Program-made: the position numbers and the translations under genes
Notes under the pieces: generated by a model
Seen by the model: only the letters and a program-made list of their open reading frames with translations
What the model was told of the DNA's origin: nothing
Database searches by the model: none
Shown here: positions 43,857-52,641 of the stretch, one piece after another
Position numbering within the stretch: position 1 is the first letter of the stretch
Layout: each line of letters starts with the position of its first letter
From: Psychroflexus torquis ATCC 700755
Lineage (GTDB): Bacteria; Bacteroidota; Bacteroidia; Flavobacteriales; Flavobacteriaceae
Assembly: GCF_000153485.2 (NCBI RefSeq)
Contig: NC_018721.1
Location: forward strand, 2,542,001 to 2,606,000
Reading direction: 5' to 3'
DNA: 64,000 nucleotides

Positions 43857-44891
43857 TTCCCATATTATTCTATTGTCCTCTATTTTCTCCGTTATTCGAT
43901 AACCTTTGTAATCTACGAGATTTATACTTTCAGGATTAGTTTTTTGTCCTTTTTCATAATGACAATCCGTGACTTCAAATTCAATAACTTTGGTTAATTC
44001 AAATTCGTGTCTTAAAATGTCTTTTCTAACAGCAACATTACTTGTCGAAAATTTATTTCCTACACTTGGATAAATAATACATTCAAAATCAAAAGACGTT
44101 CCTTTTTGAGGATTGTCTAAAATATTTTCTGAAAACATTGCACTTATTAAATATTCATAGTGATGCTTAATAGGTTTTGAATACTCGTAACCTAATACGT
44201 GGAAATACGGTTCCATATGGTCAGTCAAAACTTTATCATGAGTTTTTTTATATTCATTGAAAGCTCTAATTGCATTTGTAGAGTTTTCGTTTACTCCAAA
44301 ACCTTCTTCGCTATGAGAAATTGGATAACTGTTATATTTTCTTTCGACAGTCGGTTTCCAAACTCCAACTGTTACTTTATCTCCGATTTGTGGCTTACTT
44401 TCATTCAGAGCTGTATCAATCGTTTCAGCTCCATAAAACACATTCGTTCTTGGCGTGTTCGCTCGGTTATATTTGTTAATTTTTCTAACGATATGCATAG
44501 GTGGATATGATAGAAGACCTTTTTTGGTCAAAGATTGTTTATTACCAATCAATTGTTCGTTTATTACGACACGATAAAGTTGGTAAATAGTCAACTTGTT
44601 CGCTAAAACAGGAAAATAATTAAAAGCATAGAAGATATAATTCTCGAAATTTTTAAAGTCCTTTTGCGTGAAACTTTCAAATCCCAAGTCTTGTAAAGAT
44701 TTATAAAGAATTCCGTAAAAGAGAACCAAACCTTGCATTATTTCCCTTTCGGCATTGCTAATTGGCATTCCGACTGCAAGCTTTTTAGAAATCTTTTGCT
44801 CGATAGTTTCGTGTTCTCCTTTCAACCATTTTTTAGTATCTGGGATTTTTGGTAAATCTCTAAATTCGGTTTGCCACTTCGGTTTTTTCAT
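43854..44891 (-). CDS. RES-domain-like protein (tentative)
   Basis: The start is taken at ATG 44891 (MKKPKWQTEFRDL); the upstream ATG at 44960 lies in debris of an HREDGPA gene. The 345-residue protein contains NRANTPRTNVFYGAETIDTA and LNE at about 143-165. This resembles the RES family pattern R-x-n-p-x-g..lYgA.s..tAl.E, NAD-degrading toxins of type II toxin-antitoxin systems. No companion antitoxin is next to it and the serine position is uncertain. It could also be another ADP-ribosyl-fold enzyme. Confidence 0.5.
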   Translation of the reverse strand: MKKPKWQTEFRDLPKIPDTKKWLKGEHETIEQKISKKLAVGMPISNAEREIMQGLVLFYGILYKSLQDLGFESFTQKDFKNFENYIFYAFNYFPVLANKLTIYQLYRVVINEQLIGNKQSLTKKGLLSYPPMHIVRKINKYNRANTPRTNVFYGAETIDTALNESKPQIGDKVTVGVWKPTVERKYNSYPISHSEEGFGVNENSTNAIRAFNEYKKTHDKVLTDHMEPYFHVLGYEYSKPIKHHYEYLISAMFSENILDNPQKGTSFDFECIIYPSVGNKFSTSNVAVRKDILRHEFELTKVIEFEVTDCHYEKGQKTNPESINLVDYKGYRITEKIEDNRIIWE

Positions 44892-44941
44892 ATGTTTGCT
44901 AAATTTCGTGTATATGGGCAGTGCGGATGAAAAATGGCTGT

Positions 44942-45161
44942 TGCCATTCGGTTGAGCCATTTTCTCTGTGTAATTTACTATCTAACCACCATTATTCAAC
45001 TCAACTGCTGGACCATTAACTCTATTTAATTTACCATTCTTCCACCATTCCTTTTCACCATCAAGATATACAATAGCTGGATCATCTTCTCTATGGTAAA
45101 CTTCGTTTGGTAATATCTAAAATTTATTTTCTTGTTTATTTTTAACCATTCTGCTTTTTAT
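44942..45161 (-). pseudogene. HREDGPA-repeat remnant
   Basis: From a lost start (ATAAAAAGC at 45161) the minus strand reads a stop within the leader, then NEVYHREDDPAIVYLDGEKE, KLNRVNGPAVELN and ..LHRENGSTEWQ. Most HREDGPA motifs are mutated. The RES-like module joins it at about 44940 (GAATGGCAACAG), so the module seems to have inserted into this copy. Confidence 0.7.
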
Positions 45162-45289
45162 CACATCTATTTTTTCAATTTTAAAGAGGATATGACTGCT
45201 GGAAAGGCAATGAATTCCTAAAAGTTTAATGCAGATGACAAAACTTCATTTCGTTACCATAAACAGGAAGTTCATAAAATTGAAGAACC

Positions 45290-45559
45290 ATGGGTAAAAA
45301 TAAAGAAATAGTAGAAGAGGCGAAAGAAGCAACCTATCAGCTAGATAAAAAATTTGGACAAAATTCTAAAGTTCAAATTTTCATTAATATGAGGGGTCAG
45401 TTAGATTTTTTATGCTTGAAAGAAACCGAAGATTTGCCACCTAGTTATACCATATTACAAACAATTGAGTCATGGGGGCTTGAAGAACATCAAGAAAAAG
45501 AACTATTTGAAATTTTGAAAGAGTTAGGGATTAAGCTTCCATTAGATTTTTTTGAATAA
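45290..45559 (+). CDS. Small hypothetical protein
   Basis: The 89-residue acidic protein has helices at each end and a beta core (SKVQIFINMRGQLDFLCL). No family recognised. It is the last gene before the right island end, on the + strand. No partner is adjacent. Confidence 0.5.
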   Translation: MGKNKEIVEEAKEATYQLDKKFGQNSKVQIFINMRGQLDFLCLKETEDLPPSYTILQTIESWGLEEHQEKELFEILKELGIKLPLDFFE

Positions 45560-45892
45560 ATTTAATTCAGTACTCCAAAAGGTGGGGGAGGAGGCTGTAA
45601 ATTAAATTCTTTGTATGTCTGAGAAGATGAAACCTTTTAATCAACAGAATGTAATATGAGCTGTCAATAATAATATATTCAATTAAAGATGCATTTTATA
45701 GAATTTTAATCACGAACCTCAGATTCAATTTTTTATTGACTCGAAATTAAAAATCTTGGCAAAAAGTCATTTTTTCAATATCAAGAGAGAGGTGAAAGAG
45801 AAAAACAGAGGTGTATTAAATGTACTTCGATGTATTTACGTATTTTTGTAATGATTGAATTTTTAGAAGAAAAATAGGTTTTACATGGGTTT
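45560..45892. other. Gene-free right-end region of the island
   Basis: No supportable frame or RNA is seen. It leads into the doubled TATTCACAAA motif and the attR core. Confidence 0.5.
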
Positions 45893-45913
45893 TATTCACA
45901 AACTATTCACAAA
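45893..45913. promoter_or_regulatory. Candidate arm-type integrase sites, right arm
   Basis: TATTCACAAA at 45893-45902 and 45904-45913, with the same 11-bp period and orientation as 3271-3291. It lies 48 bp from the attR core. In the excised circle the two arms would flank the core. Confidence 0.5.
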
Positions 45914-45917
45914 AAAA

Positions 45918-45955
45918 AAGAGAGCTACAGAATATATATCTGTAACTCTCTCATT
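45918..45955 (-). terminator. Hairpin terminator after tRNA-Pro
   Basis: AGAGAG, TACAGA, an AT loop, TCTGTA and CTCTCT form a long stem just past the tRNA-Pro 3' end. This is island DNA and replaces the original terminator now at 3077-3107. Confidence 0.6.
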
Positions 45956-45960
45956 TTCAA

Positions 45961-46008
45961 GTCGGGGTGGCAGGATTCGAACCTGCGACCTCCTGCTCCC
46001 AAAGCAGG
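45961..46008. repeat. attR: tRNA-Pro 3' half
   Basis: Identical over 48 bp to 3112-3159. It spans the tRNA anticodon arm to acceptor, so integration rebuilds a full tRNA. Confidence 0.88.
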
Positions 46009-46036
46009 CGCGATGACCGGGCTACGCTACACCCCG
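45962..46036 (-). tRNA. tRNA-Pro (TGG)
   Basis: The 75-nt minus-strand gene folds as a cloverleaf. Acceptor CGGGGTG pairs with CACCCCG and discriminator A; the anticodon stem CCTGC/GCAGG holds loop TTTGGGA with anticodon TGG; the T arm is GCAGG-TTCGAAT-CCTGC. The CCA is not encoded. It hosts the island at its 3' half. Confidence 0.95.
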
Positions 46037-46090
46037 AGTGTAGACTTTATTGGAATTTAGATGGATTTCACTTCATCTAAAATATATCAG

Positions 46091-46174
46091 CGGAGAGACA
46101 GGGACTCGAACCCTGGCGACACATGCGCGTCGACAGATTAGCAATCTGCTCCATTACCACTCTGGCACCTCTCC
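46091..46174 (-). tRNA. tRNA-Ser (GCT)
   Basis: The 84-nt minus-strand gene has acceptor GGAGAGG/CTCTCC with discriminator G, anticodon loop TTGCTAA (anticodon GCT, reading AGC/AGU) and the long variable arm typical of serine tRNAs (CGACGCGCATGTGTCG). It is 54 bp from tRNA-Pro and probably co-transcribed with it. The 46050-46247 plus-strand frame is its shadow. Confidence 0.95.
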
Positions 46175-46267
46175 AATGTTTATAAGAACTTGCTCTTTTT
46201 GCGGTTGCAAATATAACTGTAATTTTGATTTTGACAAAGCGAATTGAATTTATTTTCTAGTTTCTTT

Positions 46268-46573
46268 TTAACTCCTTGGAGTCTGCCCTTCCAGATCAAC
46301 AATAAGTTCATTCGCCTCTTTCTTTCCACTCTCTCTCCATACCATTTCACCCAAATCGTAGAGCATGTAGGTAGGAAGATTCTTTACTTTTAACGCCTTA
46401 ACCAGCTGAGGGTTCTTTTCAGCATCAATTTTGATAATCCTCAACCTATCTCCTAAAGCAGCACTCACGTCTTTTAACCGGTCGTGGATACCTTCACAGT
46501 CTTCGCTCCAATCTGCAAAAAAATTGATCAGAACAGGCTTTTTCTCATCGATAATCTCACCAAATTTCGTCAT
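46268..46573 (-). CDS. Thioredoxin-like protein with altered active site
   Basis: The 101-residue protein has the thioredoxin fold landmarks: VLINFFADWSEDCEGIHDRL at the active site, IIKIDAEKNPQLV and the cis-proline in NLPTYMLYDLG. The WCGPC motif is replaced by WSEDC, so only one cysteine remains (about residue 26). It cannot carry out standard disulfide exchange and may be monothiol or structural. It follows the tRNAs and is convergent with nothing; upstream is the RND operon on the same strand, 52 bp away. Confidence 0.82.
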   Translation of the reverse strand: MTKFGEIIDEKKPVLINFFADWSEDCEGIHDRLKDVSAALGDRLRIIKIDAEKNPQLVKALKVKNLPTYMLYDLGEMVWRESGKKEANELIVDLEGQTPRS

Positions 46574-46625
46574 CGAATTTTAATTTTATTAAACTTAGTT
46601 TAAATTACATCAACTTCCAAATATT

Positions 46626-49600
46626 TTAGGGTAATGTATTTACTGGGTCTGGTGTCTTTTTAAATCTCAATTTGGCTCTAAGGACCAAATAAAACATCAC
46701 AGGAACTATAATTAAGGTCAAGAAAGTCGCGAAAATCAATCCAAAAATCACTGTCCATGCCAAGGGTCCCCAAAAAATTACGTTATCTCCACCCACATAA
46801 ACATTTGGTGCATAATCTACAAATAGTCCAAAGAAGTCGATGTTCAAACCTACCGCTAGTGGGATTAATCCAAGTACTGTTGTGATCGCTGTAAGCAATA
46901 CAGGTCTAAGTCTAGATTTACCTCCAGCAACAATTTCTTCAAAATACTGCTGTCTGGTAAGCATCTCTTCATCCTCTATGTTTAACTTTTCTTTTCGTCG
47001 GTCGATAAGGATTTGAGTATAATCCACAAGGACAATCGCATTGTTGACAACAATACCCGCCAGTGAGATAATTCCCATCATGGTCATGATAATCACAAAA
47101 TCCATTTGGAATATACCAATGCCAAAGAACACCCCGCCTAAACTCAAGATCACCGCCATCAAAATGATAATTGGCTTTGAAATAGAGTTGAATTGTGCCA
47201 CGAGAATAAGCAGAATCCCTCCTACGGCCAGGAGAAGTGCTTTAATAAGAAAATCTAAGTTCTCTTCTTGTTTTTCTTGTTCCCCAGTAAATTTATAATT
47301 CATACTCTCTTTCAAGTCAAAATACTGAAGCTCGCTTTCTATTTGCTGAACAATTTCATTACCGTTATAACCGCCGAGGACGTTAGAGTAAACTGTAATA
47401 ACTCTCTTTAAATCTTTCCTTTTGATAGAGGAAAAGGTCGATGTTGGTGTCTTTTCTATTAAGGTAGAGATAGGTGTTTGTATGATCTTACCTTTTTTGT
47501 TTCTGAAGGTTACTGGCTGATTGAAAATTGTGTTCTCATCATACCGGGTTTTTTCATTAAATCTCACATTGATCTGGTAATCATCATCTACATCCTTATA
47601 AGTGGACGCTTCTTCTCCAAAGACAGAACGTCTTATAACTTGACCAACCTGAGCTGTAGATATGCCAAGTTTACCAGCTTTTGCTTTATCGACTCTAATG
47701 TCCATTTCTGGTTTGGATTTATTGATGTCGATTTTTAATTCTTCAATTCCATCGATGCCAGCTTCGTCGATAAATTCTCTCATGCGCTCTGCTTCAGATA
47801 ACATCTGATCGTAATTCTCACCTTTCAACTCAATATTGATAGGATATCCTGAAGGAGGTCCTGCAGAGTTTTTTTCAACAACAATGGATACTCCGGGGAA
47901 CCCTTTTATAGATTCTCTGACTTCGTTTAGGACTTGGCTACTTCTTACGCCTCTTCGAAGCTTAAACTCTCGCATAGATAACGTAACTTTTCCGCGATGA
48001 GGCATTTGGTTGGCTTGCCCAGCGTCTGTATTCGGATTTCCAGAGCCTTTGCCGACTTGTGAAATAGCGGACTCGACCATAAAGTTATAGCCGTCCTCAT
48101 CTTCGTATTTTTTTAAAGTCTCAAAAACACGTTCCTCTACCTTCTTGGTCAGTTTGTTGGTCTTATTAATGTCTGTCCCCTCAGGATATTCTATATAAGC
48201 CATAATCTGATTTGGCTGATTTTCGGGAAAGAATAAAACTTCTGGCTGTACAATGCCAATAAACACAAAGGAGGAAAATAAAATACCTAAAGTACCAAAA
48301 AAGAAGAAGTAAGCTCTCTTTTTATATATCGCAAACTTGAGTAATTTCTCGTACGAGTTTTCCAATTTTTTTAAAGATCGGAACTGGAAGAAATAAATTG
48401 CTTTCACTAAAAATAACTTATAAACCCAAAGTAGAATAGAGGCTAATATGGCAAGATTTCCTAAACCGCGTAAGCCTCCAATATCCAAGAAAAACCCTAA
48501 GCTCAAGGAAAGAATACCTATTCCAAGAAGGATAAGACTCCATCGAATCGTTTGTTTATTTTCTAATTTATTTTCCTCAACTTTCATAAATTTTGAGGTT
48601 AACATGGCGTTGATGATGAGCGCTACAAATAGTGAAGAACATAAGACCACCGAAAGTGTGATGGGAAAGTAGATCATGAACTTACCAATGGTTCCTGGCC
48701 ATAATCCCAATGGGAAAAAAGCTGCAAGCGTTGTCGCCGTAGAAGCGATGATAGGCCATGCAATTTCTCCTATCCCTTGTTTTGCAGCGGCTGTCCTACT
48801 CATGCCCTGGGCCATGAGCGAGTATACATTTTCTACAACCACGATACCATTATCCACCAGCATACCTAGCCCCATAACCAAACCGAATAGCACCATTGTA
48901 TTTAGCGTAAACCCAAGTCCCGATAAGATGATAAGCGATAATAGTATAGACATAGGGATAGCTACCCCTACAAAAAGAGCATTTCTAAAGCCTAAAAAGA
49001 ACATCAAAACGATAATAACTAAGAGTACACCAAAGATGATGTTATTCACTAGGTCATTCACTTGGTTTTCAGTCTTTATAGATTGGTCATTGGACAGGCT
49101 GATATTTAAGGCTTCTGGGAAATAGTTTTCTCTTTCATCATTAACGATAGTTTTAATTTTTTCTACCGCCTCAATCATATTTTTACCGGCTCTTTTTTTC
49201 ACATCTAGCATGACTACCGCTTCACCGTAATTTCTAGCAAAGGTCGTAGGATCTATGGTGTGGAAATTTACCTTAGCGACGTCTCTTAAATACACTTCAC
49301 CTCCATCATCTTTAACCACAATGTTGTAAAGCTCATCTGGGGATTCTATTTCTCCTAAAATCCTGATGTTCTTTTCAAATCCGTTGGATATGATGTTCCC
49401 TCCAGAGATGGTTCTGTTTTCATTACGAATAGAGGTTATAATATCGGTAAAGCTTACTTTCATAGCAGCCATTTTATAAATGTCTACGGCAACCTCTACT
49501 TCTTTTTCATCTACACCTCGGACGGTGGCCTCTTTAATTTCAGGTAGCAACTCTACCTTATCTTGAAGGTGTTCTGCAAAATCTTTTAATTGCTGAATAT

Positions 49601-50090
49601 TATAATTACCCGTAAAGCTAATATTCAATATAGGAAGCAATTCAGATATATTAAGGTCGAACACATTGGGCTCCACCTTTGCACCATTGTCTAGTGTTGG
49701 CCAGGTAGTTTCAGATTTAACTTGGTCTACCTTGTCTTTGACAAGTTGCTTGGCGTTCTGTATTTCTACATCTTCTTCAAACTCCACAATTACCATGGAG
49801 TAGTCCTGTAAAGTAGAAGAGGTGATTTCTCGAACGCCCTTCACATCTTTAAATACTTCTTCTAAAGGTTCTGTAATAAATTTTTCAACATCTTCTACAG
49901 AAGTCCCAGGCTCAATAGAACTAACGTATATTTTGGTTTCAATAATCTCTGGAAAATCCTCTCTTGGCATTCCGTAATAAGCCATAATTCCTCCAATGAG
50001 TATAATGATGCTTATCACATATACCGTCATCTTATTGTCGATTGCCCAAGACGATAAGGCAAATTCTTTATAAGTGTTCTTTTTGGCCAT
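46626..50090 (-). CDS. RND efflux transporter permease
   Basis: The 1154-residue inner-membrane protein has the RND duplication: TM1 (about 18-37), a large periplasmic loop, TM2-TM6 (about 340-490), an extra helix pair (about 510-560) and the second half with TM8-TM12 (about 960-1140). TM4 has GMLVDNGIVVVENV and TM10 GIVVNNAIVLVDY; compared with AcrB the second Asp of the relay pair is Asn and the TM10 Lys is Asn. Length is larger than AcrB (about 1050). It is the last gene of tetR-tolC-mfp-RND and exports drugs, metals or lipids; substrate not predictable. Confidence 0.9.
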   Translation of the reverse strand: MAKKNTYKEFALSSWAIDNKMTVYVISIIILIGGIMAYYGMPREDFPEIIETKIYVSSIEPGTSVEDVEKFITEPLEEVFKDVKGVREITSSTLQDYSMVIVEFEEDVEIQNAKQLVKDKVDQVKSETTWPTLDNGAKVEPNVFDLNISELLPILNISFTGNYNIQQLKDFAEHLQDKVELLPEIKEATVRGVDEKEVEVAVDIYKMAAMKVSFTDIITSIRNENRTISGGNIISNGFEKNIRILGEIESPDELYNIVVKDDGGEVYLRDVAKVNFHTIDPTTFARNYGEAVVMLDVKKRAGKNMIEAVEKIKTIVNDERENYFPEALNISLSNDQSIKTENQVNDLVNNIIFGVLLVIIVLMFFLGFRNALFVGVAIPMSILLSLIILSGLGFTLNTMVLFGLVMGLGMLVDNGIVVVENVYSLMAQGMSRTAAAKQGIGEIAWPIIASTATTLAAFFPLGLWPGTIGKFMIYFPITLSVVLCSSLFVALIINAMLTSKFMKVEENKLENKQTIRWSLILLGIGILSLSLGFFLDIGGLRGLGNLAILASILLWVYKLFLVKAIYFFQFRSLKKLENSYEKLLKFAIYKKRAYFFFFGTLGILFSSFVFIGIVQPEVLFFPENQPNQIMAYIEYPEGTDINKTNKLTKKVEERVFETLKKYEDEDGYNFMVESAISQVGKGSGNPNTDAGQANQMPHRGKVTLSMREFKLRRGVRSSQVLNEVRESIKGFPGVSIVVEKNSAGPPSGYPINIELKGENYDQMLSEAERMREFIDEAGIDGIEELKIDINKSKPEMDIRVDKAKAGKLGISTAQVGQVIRRSVFGEEASTYKDVDDDYQINVRFNEKTRYDENTIFNQPVTFRNKKGKIIQTPISTLIEKTPTSTFSSIKRKDLKRVITVYSNVLGGYNGNEIVQQIESELQYFDLKESMNYKFTGEQEKQEENLDFLIKALLLAVGGILLILVAQFNSISKPIIILMAVILSLGGVFFGIGIFQMDFVIIMTMMGIISLAGIVVNNAIVLVDYTQILIDRRKEKLNIEDEEMLTRQQYFEEIVAGGKSRLRPVLLTAITTVLGLIPLAVGLNIDFFGLFVDYAPNVYVGGDNVIFWGPLAWTVIFGLIFATFLTLIIVPVMFYLVLRAKLRFKKTPDPVNTLP

Positions 50091-50093
50091 TAC

Positions 50094-51284
50094 TTACTTT
50101 TTTTGAAAGTTCAACACTCTTACTTTATCATTTTTTTTGATCGTTCTAGCGCCTTCAGCTACCACAATATCTGTAGATTTCAGACCTTCTAAAACTTCGA
50201 TCTCCCCTTGATAATTTTTGCCGAGTTTTAACTCTTGGAAATTAGCGATGCCAATACTATCATTTTCCATCTGAAGAGAAAATGTAAAGGATTGTCCTGA
50301 TGCATTCTCTTGCAAGATATTTTCTGGGATAACGATAGCTTGTTTGGAGGTATAGTCATTTAGTTTTAAAGTAGCAATCAAGTTGGGCTTTACAAAGTCA
50401 ATACTATCTGGGATAGAGACTCGCACTCTAAAATTTCTATTGCTTTCTGAAATATTACTAGAGACTTGGGAAACCTTCCCTACAAAGCTTTTTCCTATAG
50501 CCCCAAGGGTTACAATAGCTTCAGAGCCTTCTCTGATATTACCGACATAATTTTCTGGAACATTTGCACTAACGTACATGTCTCCTAAATTCAAAATTCT
50601 AAAAATTGGTGTTTGGCCTGGGGAAACTACCTGACCTTGGTCTGTAATAATTTCATCTATTTTCCCAGAAAAAGGAGCGTAAATCACAGATTTGTTGAGT
50701 TGGCTTTTCATTTGGTCAACTGCATTATCAATTTGCTCAAAGGCTGTTTTGGCTTCAAGGTACTGTATTTCTGAACCTATATTCTCATCCCAAAGTCGCT
50801 CCTGTCTTTCGAATCTCGTTTTGGAAAGCTCTCGCTGTGCTTTCATTTCTTTCAGTTGGCTCGACTGTCCGCCATCATCAATTTTGGCTAATTTTTGTCC
50901 TTTCTTAACCTGGTCACCTTCTTTGACGTAAATATCTTTTAATACACCAGAAAACTGAGGGTAAATCATGATGTTTTGGTCTGTAGTCACGTCGCCTTGG
51001 ACAGTGACATAGTGATTAAAATCTTTTGGAGCTAGACTTAAAGCTTCTACTAAGGCATATTTTGAAGAATCTTCAAATTCCACTAATTTTTTGTCCAAGG
51101 TCTTAATCTGGCTGTTGAGTTTCCTCATCGAGGTATTCAATTCCTCACGTTTTTGATTCAGTTCTGCTTTCGATCCATTTTCGACAATATCTTCGATAGA
51201 CTTTTCTTTGGGACCACAAGACACACTAATAAGTAGGGAAAGTATGGTGAGGTAAGATAGATATTTCATGGGTTTAGTTTTCAA
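50094..51284 (-). CDS. RND periplasmic adaptor (membrane fusion lipoprotein)
   Basis: The ~395-residue protein has a lipobox (LLISVSC, Cys about 23), so it is anchored in the inner membrane. Met6 (51269) is a likely start that avoids overlap with tolC. A coiled coil at about 35-75 and 150-210 is inserted between lipoyl halves (GVLKDIYVKEGDQVKKGQKL and YAPFSGKIDEIITDQGQVVS), then a beta-barrel domain. It links the RND pump to the TolC-type channel, all in one operon; 3-bp gap to the permease gene. Confidence 0.92.
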   Translation of the reverse strand: MKTKPMKYLSYLTILSLLISVSCGPKEKSIEDIVENGSKAELNQKREELNTSMRKLNSQIKTLDKKLVEFEDSSKYALVEALSLAPKDFNHYVTVQGDVTTDQNIMIYPQFSGVLKDIYVKEGDQVKKGQKLAKIDDGGQSSQLKEMKAQRELSKTRFERQERLWDENIGSEIQYLEAKTAFEQIDNAVDQMKSQLNKSVIYAPFSGKIDEIITDQGQVVSPGQTPIFRILNLGDMYVSANVPENYVGNIREGSEAIVTLGAIGKSFVGKVSQVSSNISESNRNFRVRVSIPDSIDFVKPNLIATLKLNDYTSKQAIVIPENILQENASGQSFTFSLQMENDSIGIANFQELKLGKNYQGEIEVLEGLKSTDIVVAEGARTIKKNDKVRVLNFQKK

Positions 51285-52641
51285 AATTTGTGAATGGAGT
51301 ATTGATGATCTTTTCGATTTCTGCTTTGGAATTGATAATATCTAGCATAGATTGCAGCAATTCGTTCTGTGCAGTGTAGAGTTGTAACTGAGCTTGTCTA
51401 AGTTCAAAACTCGTACCAACTCCTTCTTTAAATTTGATTTGGTTTTTGCGCTCAATGCGTTCTGCAAGTTTCAGATTGTCTTTCGATAATTCATAATTGT
51501 CTATTGCAAATTCAAAATTGCTCTTTGCGTTATTTAACTGAAGTTTGATCTGGTTGACGGCCTGTACCTTTTGGGTTTCAGCTTTTTCCATTTCAATTTT
51601 AGCTTTTTGAGTTCGAGCACTTCGCTGAAGAGAACTGAAAATGGGAACATTTAGGCTTACCCCAATCGTGGAGAATTCAAACCAATCGGCTCGTGAACTA
51701 AAGAATTCAAAATCCTCTCCAAAACTGGTTTGTCCATAGTTTGCAAAAGCAGATAAGCTTGGCAGTGCTTTGCTTTTTTCAAGTTTCATTTCCAACTCTC
51801 GCTGCTCTACCAGATTGTTTGCAATCTTAAATTCGATGGTGTTTTCGACCTGTAAATCTTCAGTTATAATTTTTGCTTCCAAAGCTTCTCTATTGGCTAA
51901 GTTTTCTAAATCTTCCAATAATTCGACTTTAGTATAAATAGGTAAACCCAACACCATATTGAGGCTTTCTTTTGAAATATCCTTCATACGTTTGGCATTA
52001 TTGAGCTGACTTTGTAATTGCTGGTAAGTAATCTGAAGTTGCTCTACATCTTCTTCCTCGGCAAGACCGTTTTCAAAAGTGATTCGTGTTTCTCTTAGGT
52101 TTTCTTTAGCAGTCTCTAGGTTACTTTCTATAATACCAATAGAGTTTTGAGTTAGTAAAACATTACCATAGGCACTCACCACATCTTTTCTTACTTGTAG
52201 CTTAGTGCGTGTTTCATTATTGTCTGAATACTCTAAGAAAGTTTTAGCAGCTTGAAGTGCAACGATATAAGAGCCGTCAAATATAAGTTGGTTAAGCGTC
52301 ACCGAAGCATTCATATTTTGTCTAGGTGAAAACTCTACTGGAACAAAAGTTCCAGGCTCGCCACCTGCAAGTTCTGCTGGAAGTGGAGTTTGCCTAATGA
52401 TAGGATTATATTCATAAGTTAAATCACCATCGATTTGAGGTAAACCATCGGCAGTGGTTTCCCATTTTTGTTTTAGCGCAATAGCCACATCGCGTCTGGC
52501 GTTGATGGTAGCATAGCTGCTATCAATAGCAAAATCTATAGCTTCCTGTAAGGTAAATTTATAGCTCTTCGGCTCATATTGGTCTTGAGCATATACGCTC
52601 ATACTTAGTATGGCTATGAGACTGAAAATTAACTTTTTCAT
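51274..52641 (-). CDS. TolC-family outer-membrane efflux protein
   Basis: The 455-residue protein has a signal peptide (MKKLIFSLIAILSMSVYAQ) and two OEP repeats of long helices (about 110-245 and 300-445), including FENGLAEEEDVEQLQITYQQ and FKEGVGTSFELRQAQLQLY. It forms the outer-membrane tunnel of the pump. Its start overlaps the tetR stop by 4 bp, so regulator and pump are translated together. Confidence 0.92.
   Translation of the reverse strand: MKKLIFSLIAILSMSVYAQDQYEPKSYKFTLQEAIDFAIDSSYATINARRDVAIALKQKWETTADGLPQIDGDLTYEYNPIIRQTPLPAELAGGEPGTFVPVEFSPRQNMNASVTLNQLIFDGSYIVALQAAKTFLEYSDNNETRTKLQVRKDVVSAYGNVLLTQNSIGIIESNLETAKENLRETRITFENGLAEEEDVEQLQITYQQLQSQLNNAKRMKDISKESLNMVLGLPIYTKVELLEDLENLANREALEAKIITEDLQVENTIEFKIANNLVEQRELEMKLEKSKALPSLSAFANYGQTSFGEDFEFFSSRADWFEFSTIGVSLNVPIFSSLQRSARTQKAKIEMEKAETQKVQAVNQIKLQLNNAKSNFEFAIDNYELSKDNLKLAERIERKNQIKFKEGVGTSFELRQAQLQLYTAQNELLQSMLDIINSKAEIEKIINTPFTNFEN

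Larger units (their letters stand above)
3112..46008. mobile_element. Genomic island integrated in tRNA-Pro(TGG)
   Basis: The island is bounded by a perfect 48-bp direct repeat, 3112-3159 and 45961-46008, equal to the 3' half of tRNA-Pro. The right copy is inside the complete tRNA; the left copy is an orphan fragment. A tyrosine integrase begins 196 bp inside the left end, followed by an excisionase-like gene broken by an IS. The ~42.9-kb cargo is rich in restriction, helicase, ADP-ribose-related, repeat-protein, intron and IS genes. No relaxase, coupling protein, type IV secretion, capsid or terminase gene is seen. It is therefore an integrative but not self-conjugative element, possibly a composite of several insertions. 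Confidence 0.88.

Noticed and set aside
3112..46008. Integrative conjugative element or prophage
   Set aside because: No relaxase, coupling protein, type IV secretion, capsid, terminase or lysis gene is visible.
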